64,000 nt of DNA. Source: Cellvibrio sp. (GTDB lineage Bacteria > Pseudomonadota > Gammaproteobacteria > Pseudomonadales > Cellvibrionaceae). The translations under genes and the position numbers were made by a program. The notes beneath the pieces are model-generated. The model had not been told where the DNA came from, did not search any database, and saw nothing but the letters and a program-made list of their open reading frames with translations. Within the stretch, counting starts at the first letter, position 1, and each line of letters begins with the position of its first letter. Below are positions 1 through 9,801 of the stretch, in pieces. The stretch is taken from NCBI GenBank assembly GCA_016712405.1, contig JADJRD010000003.1:114501-178500 (forward strand). The letters run 5' to 3'.

Positions 1-23
1 ACAAATCCTTATTTCAGGGAATA

Positions 24-54
24 AAAAAGCCGACGCACCTGAGGTGGTCGGCTT
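24..54 (-). terminator. Rho-independent terminator of the leftward operon
   Basis: On the minus strand a GC-rich hairpin (stem AGCCGAC/GTCGGCT at 28-34 and 47-53, with an inner CACC/GGTG pairing) is followed by a T run (complement of 23-28). It lies 17 bases beyond the stop of the DUF1501-like gene and fits the end of the operon that starts at 5593. Confidence 0.8.
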
Positions 55-70
55 GAACACACACATAAAC

Positions 71-1735
71 TCAAGCAGGAGGCGGGGTGGGGTGATCGAT
101 ATCACCAGTACAAATGGGTTGAAATGCGGACAATCTATCCAGCATGACCGAAGAACCCAAACCATGGCCTTTGAAATACTCTTCCGCACCAAACAGGGCT
201 TGTTCACCATGTAGAGCCATGTAGTTCAGGGTTACTAACTCGGTTAACAGATTAACGTTGTTACCCGCTGGGCTGGATGCGGTTTCCACATCGCCGCTGG
301 CACGCATATATCCTAACTGTTGATGCCGCATTTGCTCGGCGTTGATGACCGCAGGATCGTTATTTGTTCCGCCAAGCAATACAGGTCTGTATCCTGGGTT
401 GTAGACTAAAAAGAAGGGTGATGCGGTTTGTTGGTCATCACCCGTCCAGACACCTTTGCCGCCACCGGCAACGGAATCGTCAGTCATACCATTACTGAAA
501 ACCGAGCCGTCACTGAAGACATAGATCATCACTGGGGTACCAAGACGGGCGGCGTATTCCAACACGGCGCCTATACAGTTGCCGACGTTTTCATCTCGAG
601 CTTCACCGGTTGAGCGGTCGCCAGTGTGATAGTCATATCCGCCCATGGTAATGGTGCCTGCCGCTGCGTAACCATTTAACACCAGTTTCATGACTGATGC
701 GGTTTTACGGTATTCCCCATTGCTCATAAAATCAGCGCTGCTGAAAATACCAGTCGCACCTACTATGTCTTCATCTCTTGCAGGGTCTATAGCGCTTGGA
801 TTGCCGAATCTAGCCGCCAAATCAGCACCCTTCAGGTATTGGCATTTCAGGTCGCTGATAATCTTAGCGTTAGCCACCGGGTTTCCGGTACCTGGGCTCA
901 CTTGATCCAATTTGTTACTGCTGATGCGATAGGTGGATTCCATTACCCGAACAATTTCTTCCTGATCCATTAGGTTTACCAGATCGCCCACATCGACTAA
1001 ACCTGTTACATCGTTAGGATTATCCACTTTGGTGGGGCGGTATTCGGTTTGGAAGTCCATATCCACCAGTGACATGCTGGCCATGGAGTTACCGCCTGAA
1101 TCGCTTGCGCGTGAGCCAATCAGATTGAGGAGTGAGCCGCCTGCACCCGCTTTGGCTATGTAGTACATAGGGTTATGCGGGTTATTGGCGGTATCATTTT
1201 CAGAGCGGGCAGGGATAACAGCACCATTAACCATGGCGCGATTAGCTATCGCCAGTCTGGCATGTATGCCTTTTAACATGGCGCTGCCAGCATGGAAGTG
1301 TAGACCCAATGATCGATCAATTAGTGGGGCGGCAACGGTATCAAGGTTGGGAGTCATGTCAGCAGGTAAGCCTTGCTTGCTATAGCCGGCTGCGGTTAAA
1401 AAATCCAATTGTCCGCCTCGTTGACCAACAAGCACATTCGAACCTGCGAAGTTAGCTCCACCTGCCAAATCAAAACAGATAAACGGAATTTTCCCATTGC
1501 CTTGTGAGGCTACACCTTTACAAGCAGCCTTTGCTGTTTGGATGTCAGATGAAAGGGTTACAGTTTGTTGGGCACTTGCCGAATTGGCAAAGAATCCAAA
1601 GCTGGAGCCGGTCACTATAGCGGCGCTCCCCATTTTGAAGCTTTGTGCAATCATCTCGCGGCGAGTCACAGGGCGAGGGTGATCATTTAACAACAAGGGA
1701 GCATTGGGGTGCAGGGGTTGTTTGTTTTTAGCCAT
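71..1735 (-). CDS. Tat-exported DUF1501-like protein
   Basis: The 554-residue protein begins with a twin-arginine-type leader: a TRREMIAQSFKMG segment around residue 25, a hydrophobic stretch, and an Ala-X-Ala cleavage region near residue 55. Export of a folded protein to the periplasm is inferred. The C-terminal half carries GGYDYHTGDRSTGEARDEN and a strand ending in VFSDGS, which resembles the metal-binding alkaline-phosphatase-like core of DUF1501 proteins. DUF1501 proteins often sit beside cytochrome c-like partner genes, as here: it is the last gene of an operon 25 bases after the LamG/CXXCH lipoprotein. Its start has an AGAGAAAC ribosome site. Substrate and enzymatic activity are unknown; the family call is by pattern only. 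Confidence 0.6.
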   Translation of the reverse strand: MAKNKQPLHPNAPLLLNDHPRPVTRREMIAQSFKMGSAAIVTGSSFGFFANSASAQQTVTLSSDIQTAKAACKGVASQGNGKIPFICFDLAGGANFAGSNVLVGQRGGQLDFLTAAGYSKQGLPADMTPNLDTVAAPLIDRSLGLHFHAGSAMLKGIHARLAIANRAMVNGAVIPARSENDTANNPHNPMYYIAKAGAGGSLLNLIGSRASDSGGNSMASMSLVDMDFQTEYRPTKVDNPNDVTGLVDVGDLVNLMDQEEIVRVMESTYRISSNKLDQVSPGTGNPVANAKIISDLKCQYLKGADLAARFGNPSAIDPARDEDIVGATGIFSSADFMSNGEYRKTASVMKLVLNGYAAAGTITMGGYDYHTGDRSTGEARDENVGNCIGAVLEYAARLGTPVMIYVFSDGSVFSNGMTDDSVAGGGKGVWTGDDQQTASPFFLVYNPGYRPVLLGGTNNDPAVINAEQMRHQQLGYMRASGDVETASSPAGNNVNLLTELVTLNYMALHGEQALFGAEEYFKGHGLGSSVMLDRLSAFQPICTGDIDHPTPPPA

Positions 1736-1760
1736 GATAGTTTCTCTGCGCTCAGGTTGA

Positions 1761-4280
1761 TTATTGCAACAGCATCACTGCACTGCCCATGCTGGCGGCG
1801 CAGGCGGCTTTGACGGTTGTGCGGGTGGTGCCCGTGGCTGAAATAGTGCTAATCAAATTACCCAACTCAGTCCGCAACACGCTTGGATCAGCCTGGTTGG
1901 ACAGTTTAGATGGCCCGCCTGACGTATTGTCTACTTCGTCTGCCAGCAGTTTACTCAGAAGAGGATTGATAATTTGATTGCGGCCATCTTCATTTGCAAA
2001 GGCTGCTCCAGGGCTAGCATCAATATTGAAGTTTCCGAAAAACGCAGCGCGCCAAGTATTGTTCTCGACCAGCTCACTACAGTAAGCCACTGTTAATTGA
2101 GTGACCCCCATTTGATGGGCCGCCAAATATCCATTAATCAGGGTGTATGTTGGCATTTGTTGTTCAACTTTGCTGTAGGTGTCTTTTACTTTTGTGGCGG
2201 TTGTGGGTACGCCAGTCAAGCTCGACAGTGTTGCATTGATCTCAGCAAAATTACGAACGCCTATGATGGGTTGTCCTGGTGTTATAGCAGGTGGTGCTGG
2301 TGGCGGTGGATCTATGACAACTCGCTTGTCATAGATTTCGCCACCGATTTCATCAAAGGTTAGGAAAAATACATCATCACCGGGACCACTTTTAGCTTCG
2401 ACAACAGTCCCGATACGAGACAGAAGTTGTCGTTTGTCAACAATTTGTCCGGCCTCAATACGGGTATCAAGATTAGCAAAGGCTTGCCCGGTTTGCGCTT
2501 CTTCACCATTTACACCTATGCGTAATCCTTTGAGTGGAATTGAGCTTGCAGGTGCACGATCCTCAAGGTTGGTAAAGAAGGGGGCTGCGAAGATGTAGCC
2601 ATATTCATCCAATTGCTGTACTTCAAACACTATGTAGCTGCCAGGTAGGTTAATCAATTCAGAAATATTGAATAACAAGAGATAACGAGCCCCTACGCCG
2701 ACATCAAAGTTCTTTTGAATATCCTCAGCCGAGAGCGCACGCTTGTGCATGGCGACAAAGCGAATGCTGCCTTTCCATTGAGTAGTGGCGGCACCGGTTG
2801 TTTCGTTACCTAAGACAAAGGCAAAACCGTTATCCCAGTCTTTTAAGACGGCACCTTTGTCTGGATCATTAACATCAACCAACATGCCGTTGACGTATAT
2901 TTTTCTCCCATCTAACGGACTAAAGGTTACGACGACATGTTGCAATGTCGCTTGTAATGCTTCAGCTGCATCCGGAGTGGCAAGCTCGTCTAAACCATTA
3001 ATATCACTTTTGTCGCTACGGTTAAGGAAGCTGTAGTTGCTCTCGTATTGGCCGAGGGTGAAATTTCTTTCATCGTTGCCACTGGAATAGCTGACTATTC
3101 GGGCTGGATCATTTTGATTGGGGCCTTGATCTACGTTATCCGGAATGACCCAAGCTTCAATCCAGTATCCTCCGGTACTCATAATGTGGTTGGAGAGTTT
3201 ACGGGAATTGGCAGTGGTGGCTTGCAGGCGACCGCCATCATCAATCTTCACACCCCAAGCACTACTCCAATCCACATTACCCAGAATATTCAGGTCGATA
3301 CCGGAACCGCTGGTGTCATAGGCTGTGCTGCCTTTGCTGGTTTTGAATTCATATTTGGCAACAATTTCTGAGTCGATACGGCCACCGGACGTAAGCACAA
3401 ATGCGTCACTCAATCCTACAGCTTTACTGACAACCAAATCCTCATCGACCTCATTAACTTGAATGCCATCCGAAAAGGCTTTGATAGCGTTGGTCATTGT
3501 GGTGCCGTCATTCATACAGTTTCCGCTCCAGCAGTTATGCAAATCCACTGTTAATCGCTGAACCAAGCGTGAAGCACCGGGGTTGTCCAAGCGAATTTTG
3601 GATTTGGCCGCTTGGTAGGCTACGTCCACATCTTCACTGGCGAAATAGGGTTGTTGTTTGGTGTTGGCGGATTCTGAATGGCAACGGGAACAGTATTCTT
3701 CAACAACTGGATAGACTGTTGCTTCAAATAAGGCTGAATCTTTGGGGAAAGATTTACTGTTGGCAATATCTTTATCGGCAGGGGCTTTCAGCTCTATGCT
3801 GTTAGCTTGTGTGGCTTGATCGCCTGCCCATTTGGTGATCCAACCGGTAATAATATCGGCACAAACACTGGCGTCCGATACCCAGCAGTTGTGGCCAGCC
3901 GCAACACGAGTGACTAGGCGGGATTCTGCCGGCTGCTGCAAATTCACCAAGTTGTTATCAAACACCACGTTATAGGCCAAGTTGATATCATCTTCTCGGG
4001 CAAAATCCGGGACTTGTGTAGCATGACAACTGCCGCATTTGTCTTTAGCTGCGATGTTAATCCAGAGTTCAGTTTGAAACTTGTTGATATCAGCGGTAGC
4101 GGCGGGCTTGTTACCATTGTAGAGAAATTGACCGCCAGTTGACCCACCATTGGGGTTGGGGTTGGGGTTTGCTTCGACTTTGCTTTCGCTGCTGCCAGAG
4201 CCGCAGCCCTGTAATAGCAAGAGGCTGGCTAATAGGCTGGATATGAAAGTGCTTTTGGAAAGAATGAGTAAGTTTTTCAT
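1761..4280 (-). CDS. LamG-domain lipoprotein with two CXXCH haem motifs
   Basis: I place the start at the ATG at 4280, not the in-frame ATG 14 codons earlier, because GAGGATAAC precedes it and the product then opens with a lipoprotein signal (SLLLLQGC, lipid Cys at about 26). The protein is about 839 residues. A Pro-Asn linker follows, then CGSCH (about 82-86) and CSRCH (about 197-201), each typical of covalent c-type haem attachment. Residues about 310-530 look like a concanavalin A/LamG beta-sandwich (WIEAWV, HVVVTFSPLDGRKIYVNG). The C-terminal part is Ala/Thr rich with no recognised motif. It lies 10 bases after the upstream CXXCH gene, so co-transcription is very likely. It may act as an electron carrier or carbohydrate-binding component anchored in a membrane; the actual role is unknown. 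Confidence 0.7.
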   Translation of the reverse strand: MKNLLILSKSTFISSLLASLLLLQGCGSGSSESKVEANPNPNPNGGSTGGQFLYNGNKPAATADINKFQTELWINIAAKDKCGSCHATQVPDFAREDDINLAYNVVFDNNLVNLQQPAESRLVTRVAAGHNCWVSDASVCADIITGWITKWAGDQATQANSIELKAPADKDIANSKSFPKDSALFEATVYPVVEEYCSRCHSESANTKQQPYFASEDVDVAYQAAKSKIRLDNPGASRLVQRLTVDLHNCWSGNCMNDGTTMTNAIKAFSDGIQVNEVDEDLVVSKAVGLSDAFVLTSGGRIDSEIVAKYEFKTSKGSTAYDTSGSGIDLNILGNVDWSSAWGVKIDDGGRLQATTANSRKLSNHIMSTGGYWIEAWVIPDNVDQGPNQNDPARIVSYSSGNDERNFTLGQYESNYSFLNRSDKSDINGLDELATPDAAEALQATLQHVVVTFSPLDGRKIYVNGMLVDVNDPDKGAVLKDWDNGFAFVLGNETTGAATTQWKGSIRFVAMHKRALSAEDIQKNFDVGVGARYLLLFNISELINLPGSYIVFEVQQLDEYGYIFAAPFFTNLEDRAPASSIPLKGLRIGVNGEEAQTGQAFANLDTRIEAGQIVDKRQLLSRIGTVVEAKSGPGDDVFFLTFDEIGGEIYDKRVVIDPPPPAPPAITPGQPIIGVRNFAEINATLSSLTGVPTTATKVKDTYSKVEQQMPTYTLINGYLAAHQMGVTQLTVAYCSELVENNTWRAAFFGNFNIDASPGAAFANEDGRNQIINPLLSKLLADEVDNTSGGPSKLSNQADPSVLRTELGNLISTISATGTTRTTVKAACAASMGSAVMLLQ

Positions 4281-4290
4281 GATGTTATCC

Positions 4291-5593
4291 TCATTGTCCC
4301 ATGCAGTATTCGGCGGTATCACGGAAGATTTGCTTCAGTTTGAAACCACTGCCAGCAAAACTATTGGTAAATTCTTCAATCTTAGTGAGGTCGGTATCGC
4401 TAGCGGGAGTACGCAAACAAACATTTTCAAACACCTTTTCAACTTGGCAGCTGGCAAAGGCTTTGCTGTGTGCGAGTTCTTTATTCATGCCGGCTAAGTC
4501 ATCGCCTTGAGCGGGAACGCCTTCGTTGCCGAAATCCCACCCCAAATGTTTGTTAACCCCAGCTCGCCAGTAATTTTTCCAGCTGTTGTCGGTGGTGATA
4601 TAGCCTTGTTTGAAGGTGTTCTCATTTTGCAGGTACTTGTGTTCAACGCGAGTATCTCCGTTCTCGGTTACTAGTACTCCTCCTTTGATGACCTTATACA
4701 CATCGTTGGTTTGGTTGTAGTGAAGGGAGCCCTCGCCTTTCAAACGAAGAACTTCAGCTTCAGATGCATCAGCAGCTGGTATCGCGTACTCAAAATCATA
4801 GTAGGCATAGGCTTTGGCCATGGGGTCCATTCCATTGTGACATCCCATACAACTGTTCAGGAAAACACGGCTGTCACCGCCAGGGCTTCGGCTCACATCC
4901 TGACGGATAAAGTCGGGAACGCGTGTCACATCGTGCACTTGTTCTAAATCGCGGCAGAGATGGTTCATCAATGTAAATCGGAACATGGCGCGATTGGTGC
5001 CATCAATAAAGAATGCACGAGCGGCAGCGCGACTGGTGATCACACCAGAGACGGCTCCGGCTGGTAATCCAGTAACCTCTGATTGGGTTCGTTGCGCCAA
5101 ACCTGTTTTCAAAGGAATTGCTTGGTTTTGTGCATCTTCATAATGTTGATTGGAGTTGTTGGCGTAAGGCGTGCTGACACCATTGACCGTATAGAGGATG
5201 TTGCCGTAAAGAAGAGTACGAAAGTCTATGTTGTCTCGCGCCATCCCAATGACAGTTGCTGTGTAATCATTCAGGGGAGCGAAGGCGGTTTGTTCACGGT
5301 TGGTCCAAGGCGTCGCCAAATTCTTCAGTGTGGCGCTGTAGAAACTCTCGTTATCCATAGCGGTATCAACGGCATCGCTGACTCTGCCTGCTGCAATATC
5401 TTGCGCCATTTGAATTAAGACAGTTTCGCTGGGTGGAATGCCAGCAACACGATTATGTATTTGCAGGGCTTGTTCACGAGGCCCTATCCGCAATAGCATT
5501 ACTGGCCAGCGCAAGTAAACTTGCCAAGCTCAATAACAGTGCGCGCTTTCCCGGTAGGGACAAAAGCATTTTGTGTTTTCTTAGACTAATCAC
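4291..5593 (-). CDS. Exported CXXCH protein, PSD/DUF1588-like, with a frameshift after the signal peptide
   Basis: The body (frame open from 5514 to 4291) has a single CMGCH haem motif near the middle in an NSCMGCHNGMDP context, and a QVEKVFENVC region like the cytochrome-type domains found beside DUF1501 proteins. That frame lacks a signal peptide. A good one lies just upstream in another frame: a GTG start at 5593 with AGGAGT, then RALLLSLASLLALASNAIAD, stopping at 5474. The two frames join around 5482-5490, where removing one base (for example from GGG at 5482-5484) or adding two restores a protein of about 433 residues. This is either a true frameshift or an assembly error. It is the first gene of the operon with the LamG and DUF1501-like genes. 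Function unknown. Confidence 0.6.
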
Positions 5594-6089
5594 GATGACT
5601 CCTGAAATTAGGTTGAAGGAAAGAAGAGTCGTAGGTTGAGTGAATACCAGTATAGGCTAATGCAAAAATCAAACCTGAGGTGAGCTCGAAAGCGGCATTG
5701 TCAACTTAATCACAGTTTAATTATTTGATTTGTCGGTTGTATCACAAAGCATATTCCAAAAATTTATTGGTAGGTTGCGAATATCTAAATTTAAAAATTG
5801 AGTTATAAACAGTTAGAAGTTGAGAAATGATTTAATTGGGGTAGAGATCGATATTACGTCCAGAAGCTGCCCCTTTTTTTTCAAAAAAACTTACAGGGTC
5901 AGATACTGCCCAATATTGTCAGTTTGTAATTTTATGTGCAGAAATAGATTCGTGACTGAGTCGAGGGAAACTGATTGACGATTTATCCAGAATAGTCAGA
6001 ACTGTTAAATATAACTAGAAATAACGTAAATTATGGTTAAGCTAATTAACCAGTGTAATCACTTAATTCCCCAAGCGGGAGGTTTCGTT
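5594..6089. promoter_or_regulatory. Divergent AT-rich intergenic region
   Basis: About 500 bases separate the leftward CXXCH operon from the rightward HzsA-like operon. The region is AT rich and must hold both promoters. I saw no convincing palindrome, RNA structure or conserved reading frame in it, and cannot assign -35/-10 boxes with confidence. An alternative in-frame ATG for the rightward gene lies at 6033, but the better ribosome site (GGGAGG) precedes 6090. Confidence 0.4.
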
Positions 6090-8993
6090 ATGCAAGAACA
6101 TCAAATTCGTTTTGCAAATTTACCTGCAGTGTTGATCAACATGCTGCTGATTTTTTTGCTATCTGCTTGTGGTGGCGGCGGTAGTAGTTCTAACTCAGAT
6201 TCGGGTGGTGATAATGCACAAAAGCCAGATCCTGTTGTGGTGGATTTGCCAATTGCCTACATCAAGCGAATTATTCCAGTTGATGAAGATGGTAATCCTG
6301 TTTATCCCAATATTGTCGATTTAGAGGCATTTAATCCGGGTGCTGAGTTGTGGATAAAAAATCGTGCGGCTGCAACTGCTTCTGAAATCAACATCACAAC
6401 TGAAACTTTTCCTGCTGATACCGAAACGCCCAATATTTCCAATTACGATGTAAAAGATTTAACAACCTCGGCTGATGGAAAAAAATTATTATTTTCCATG
6501 CGCGCCCCCGAAATTGAAGATGCTGAAGATGATGAGCAGCCCACATGGAATATATGGGAATATGATTTGGAAACCAAAAATTTACATCCTGTGGTTCAGT
6601 CAGATTTATTTGCTGAGCAGGGAGAAGATGTAAATCCAGTTTATTTGGCTGATGGATCTATTTTATTTGCGTCCAATCGTCAGGATCGTACGGCAGATAT
6701 AATGCAGGACGAAGGAAAGCCTCCCTATCAATATGTCACAGAAGATAATAATGAGTTGACGGCGTTTGTGTTGCATGTAATGAATGCTGATGGCTCCAAT
6801 ATCCAACAAATTACTTTTAATTTGAGTCACGATTTTCAGCCGTTATTGTTGCAAAACGGACGAATTTTATTTTCCCGTTGGATTGGAACGGGCGCTGATG
6901 AAGGCGAAGAAAAAATTGTGTTCTATACAGCAAAACCTGATGGCACTGATGTTCAGTATTTTTTTGGTGAAGAAAGTTTAAATGTTCCTCCTGCTGAAGA
7001 TGCTATGGGAATTTCTCGATTATTTCGTCCGCAAGAATTACCTGATGGTCGTATAGCATCCATCTACATGCCCAATGAAACCAGTTTGGGTGGCGACATG
7101 GTGTTTGTTGATCCTCGTGATACGACTGAAGCTACGCCACAATCCATTTCACCCTTGCCGATTGTGATTGACCCTGAATTAATTTCTCTTCATGGGCAAT
7201 TTAATTCTTTGTCGCCATTGTTTGATGGAACCAATCGTTTATTGGTGAGTTGGTCACCTTGTCGATTGCGTGAAATTGCCACCACTTTATTAAGGCCTTG
7301 CACGACCGGTTTGTTGGTCGATGGTGTGCCTGCCGCTGGCTATGAATCAGCGCCGCCTTTATTTGGTATTTGGATTTATGATTTAACGGCTAACACACAA
7401 TTGCCTGTAGTCTTGCCACAAGAAGGTTATTTGCTAACGGAAGCGGTAGCTTTGGAAAATTTAACTGCAAAACCTCCTTACATTGAATCCGAATTGGATT
7501 CTGACTTGGCTAATAAAGAAGTGGGCTTACTGCATATTCGCAGTGTTTATGACTTGGATGGTATGTTTAATAGCCTCGAATCGCAGTTTACGAGTATTCC
7601 GGAGCTAATTGCTGCACCTGCCGATCAGCGCCCTGCGAGATTTTTACGTTTACTAAAATCAATTCCATTACCGGACGATGATACCCTCGATGATCAGGAT
7701 GACAATATTTACGGTAATTTAAACGGATTGAATGATATTGAAGATGCTCGAGAAATTTTAGGTTATGTACCGATTGAAGCGGATGGTTCAGTCAAAACCA
7801 AAGTGCCTGCGGATTTAGCGTTTACTTTTGAGGTATTGAATAAGGATGGGCATAGTATTCAAGCGCGTCATCCGGTCACCATTACATTGCGTCCTGGTGA
7901 AACTCGTGAATGTCATGGTTGTCATGATCCCAGAAGTGCCGGTGTTGTGCATGGTCGTGAAGGTCAGGAACCTGCTGCATTAAATATGGGTTCACCAACC
8001 TCAGGTGCAAACTTTCCTGGTACTCAACGGTATCTGCTCTCGGTCAATGAAGCAGATCGAGGGTTGCCGGCTTATCCAGAGATGGGGCAAACCATGGCGG
8101 AATTCGCAGCAGAGTCAACTTTCTGTGAGCGGGTGAATGGTGAGATTAGCTGTGGTGCAGCACAAGGGCCAGGTACGGATCGCAACGAAATGTCACTGAG
8201 TGTTGATATTCTCTATAAAGATGTTTGGGCGGCAATTGATACAACGCCGACACCGTCTTTTGATTTTACTTACAACAAAATGATTCCAAGCGCTGCGCCT
8301 GAAGATATTCCTGCACCGGTAAACGAAGGTTGTCGTATGGCATGGAGCCCCGGGTGCCGGATTATCGTTAACTATGAGTATCACATTCAGCCTTTGTGGG
8401 AGCGGGATCGAGGTGCTATTACTGTCGACACATTCACGGCTAATTCCTGTTTGGGGTGTCACTCAGATGTTGATGCAGATGGCGCTCCCCGAGTGCCAGC
8501 GGGTCAGTTAAATTTGGGTAGAGCAAAAGACAACAATATGCGCATGATGTCCTACACCCAATTGCTAGGCATCAATAGAAATCGATTGCTTTTGGTGGGA
8601 GGAACGCCGGTTCCCCTCTATCCATTCTGTGAGTGGATGGATGATAATCCCGATATTCCCGCTTGTGTGATGCCAACGGCAGTTGATGCTGATGATGATT
8701 TAATTTGCAGTGAATTCAATCCTTGTCCGTTTGAAGAGCAAGACAAAACATTGGTTGATGCTACAGTAGTACAGATACTGGTTTTGGATGGTACAACTGG
8801 GTTGCCTGTTCCTCGCAATATCCCTAATCCGCTTGCTCTAGGTGGAGTGGTAGGAGGGGATGCAAATGGAAGCGCCGGTTTCTTTGGTAATACACACAAT
8901 TTGTTAAACCAGCATGAACGAAAACTGATTAGTGAATGGTTGGATCTAAACCGCAACTATTACAACAATCCATTTGACTTGGCGATACCCTAA
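6090..8993 (+). CDS. HzsA-like lipoprotein with beta-propeller and two CXXCH motifs
   Basis: Start chosen at ATG 6090, preceded by GGGAGG. The product (967 residues) opens with a lipoprotein signal (LLIFLLSACGGGG). Residues about 100-450 carry TolB-like repeats (LTTSADGKKLLFSMR, NPVYLADGSILFASN, PLLLQNGRILFSR, RPQELPDGRIAS), suggesting a beta-propeller. CHGCH lies at about 608-612 and CLGCH at about 787-791, both likely c-type haem sites. This layout, propeller followed by haem segments, matches what I know of proteins named HzsA-related after the hydrazine synthase alpha subunit. A hydrazine role is not implied: nothing else in the window suggests anammox chemistry. It heads a rightward run of exported proteins and faces the CXXCH operon, so a shared redox role is plausible. 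Confidence 0.65.
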   Translation: MQEHQIRFANLPAVLINMLLIFLLSACGGGGSSSNSDSGGDNAQKPDPVVVDLPIAYIKRIIPVDEDGNPVYPNIVDLEAFNPGAELWIKNRAAATASEINITTETFPADTETPNISNYDVKDLTTSADGKKLLFSMRAPEIEDAEDDEQPTWNIWEYDLETKNLHPVVQSDLFAEQGEDVNPVYLADGSILFASNRQDRTADIMQDEGKPPYQYVTEDNNELTAFVLHVMNADGSNIQQITFNLSHDFQPLLLQNGRILFSRWIGTGADEGEEKIVFYTAKPDGTDVQYFFGEESLNVPPAEDAMGISRLFRPQELPDGRIASIYMPNETSLGGDMVFVDPRDTTEATPQSISPLPIVIDPELISLHGQFNSLSPLFDGTNRLLVSWSPCRLREIATTLLRPCTTGLLVDGVPAAGYESAPPLFGIWIYDLTANTQLPVVLPQEGYLLTEAVALENLTAKPPYIESELDSDLANKEVGLLHIRSVYDLDGMFNSLESQFTSIPELIAAPADQRPARFLRLLKSIPLPDDDTLDDQDDNIYGNLNGLNDIEDAREILGYVPIEADGSVKTKVPADLAFTFEVLNKDGHSIQARHPVTITLRPGETRECHGCHDPRSAGVVHGREGQEPAALNMGSPTSGANFPGTQRYLLSVNEADRGLPAYPEMGQTMAEFAAESTFCERVNGEISCGAAQGPGTDRNEMSLSVDILYKDVWAAIDTTPTPSFDFTYNKMIPSAAPEDIPAPVNEGCRMAWSPGCRIIVNYEYHIQPLWERDRGAITVDTFTANSCLGCHSDVDADGAPRVPAGQLNLGRAKDNNMRMMSYTQLLGINRNRLLLVGGTPVPLYPFCEWMDDNPDIPACVMPTAVDADDDLICSEFNPCPFEEQDKTLVDATVVQILVLDGTTGLPVPRNIPNPLALGGVVGGDANGSAGFFGNTHNLLNQHERKLISEWLDLNRNYYNNPFDLAIP

Positions 8994-9012
8994 CAATAAC
9001 TAAGGATATGCT

Positions 9013-9801
9013 GTGCAAATATTGAGTAAATCGGCTGTAGTAAAAATAGGCGTGCTCCTAATGCACGCCTGTTTGTTATTAGCTTTGCCAGCAAAGGCTG
9101 ATAATTGGCTAACGAATTTATTTACCGATGACATTTTGCAAGTCACTGTGAACGACGCGTTTTTAAATGTCTATGCGGCTCCTGGTCGCGGTTATCCCAT
9201 TTTTCATGTGGTCGAGCGCGACGAAGTTATCACGCTTATTAAAAGTCGTACTGACTGGATTAAAATTAAAACCAAACGTAATTTAGTGGGATGGATAAAA
9301 CGTGAGGATATGAAACTCACCTTGAGTCCCAATGGCGAAGTGCCGGATTTTCCCGAATTAAGTCAGGCAGATTATCTTGAAGATAGATTTGAATTTGGTG
9401 CTGCCTACGGCGACTTTGCTGGAGCAGATGGATTAAGTGTCAACTTGGGTTATCGATTTACGCGCAATTTAGCCTTTGAAGTTCGCGGTGCGCACAATAC
9501 CGGTGAATTTTCTGATAGTGAATATTTAACTGGGGGCATAGTGTTTCAGCCATTTCCCCATTGGTGGGTTTCACCCCATTTGGGTATAGGTGCGGGACGT
9601 TTAAAAACATTCCCCAGTGCTACTTTAGTGAATGCGGAAGATCGTGAAGATTCAATTATGCAAGCCAGTTTGGGTGCTTATGTGCATATCACCGGGCGTT
9701 TATTTTTACGCACAGAAGTTACCAACCATTACATACTCACCAGTCGAAATACCAATGAAGAGGTCAATGAATGGAAAGTCGGATTAAACGTGTTGTTCTA
9801 A
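9013..9801 (+). CDS. SH3-domain outer-membrane beta-barrel protein
   Basis: Starts at GTG 9013 six bases after AAGGA; the nearby ATG at 9008 runs into a stop. A signal peptide (residues 1-29, ending LPAKA) is followed by a bacterial SH3-like segment (about 40-100: VNVYAAPGRGYPIFHVVERDE style, ending LVGWIKREDMK). Residues about 125-262 alternate polar and hydrophobic residues and end in a hydrophobic-aromatic C-terminus (WKVGLNVLF), as in small outer-membrane barrels. SH3 segments of this kind often bind peptidoglycan. The gene overlaps the next one by 31 bases, so translation is probably coupled. Role in the cluster unknown. Confidence 0.6.
   Translation: MQILSKSAVVKIGVLLMHACLLLALPAKADNWLTNLFTDDILQVTVNDAFLNVYAAPGRGYPIFHVVERDEVITLIKSRTDWIKIKTKRNLVGWIKREDMKLTLSPNGEVPDFPELSQADYLEDRFEFGAAYGDFAGADGLSVNLGYRFTRNLAFEVRGAHNTGEFSDSEYLTGGIVFQPFPHWWVSPHLGIGAGRLKTFPSATLVNAEDREDSIMQASLGAYVHITGRLFLRTEVTNHYILTSRNTNEEVNEWKVGLNVLF

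Noticed and set aside
6090..8993. True hydrazine synthase subunit
   Set aside because: Only the general propeller/CXXCH layout is shared; no hydrazine synthase beta/gamma or hydrazine dehydrogenase genes are present in the window.
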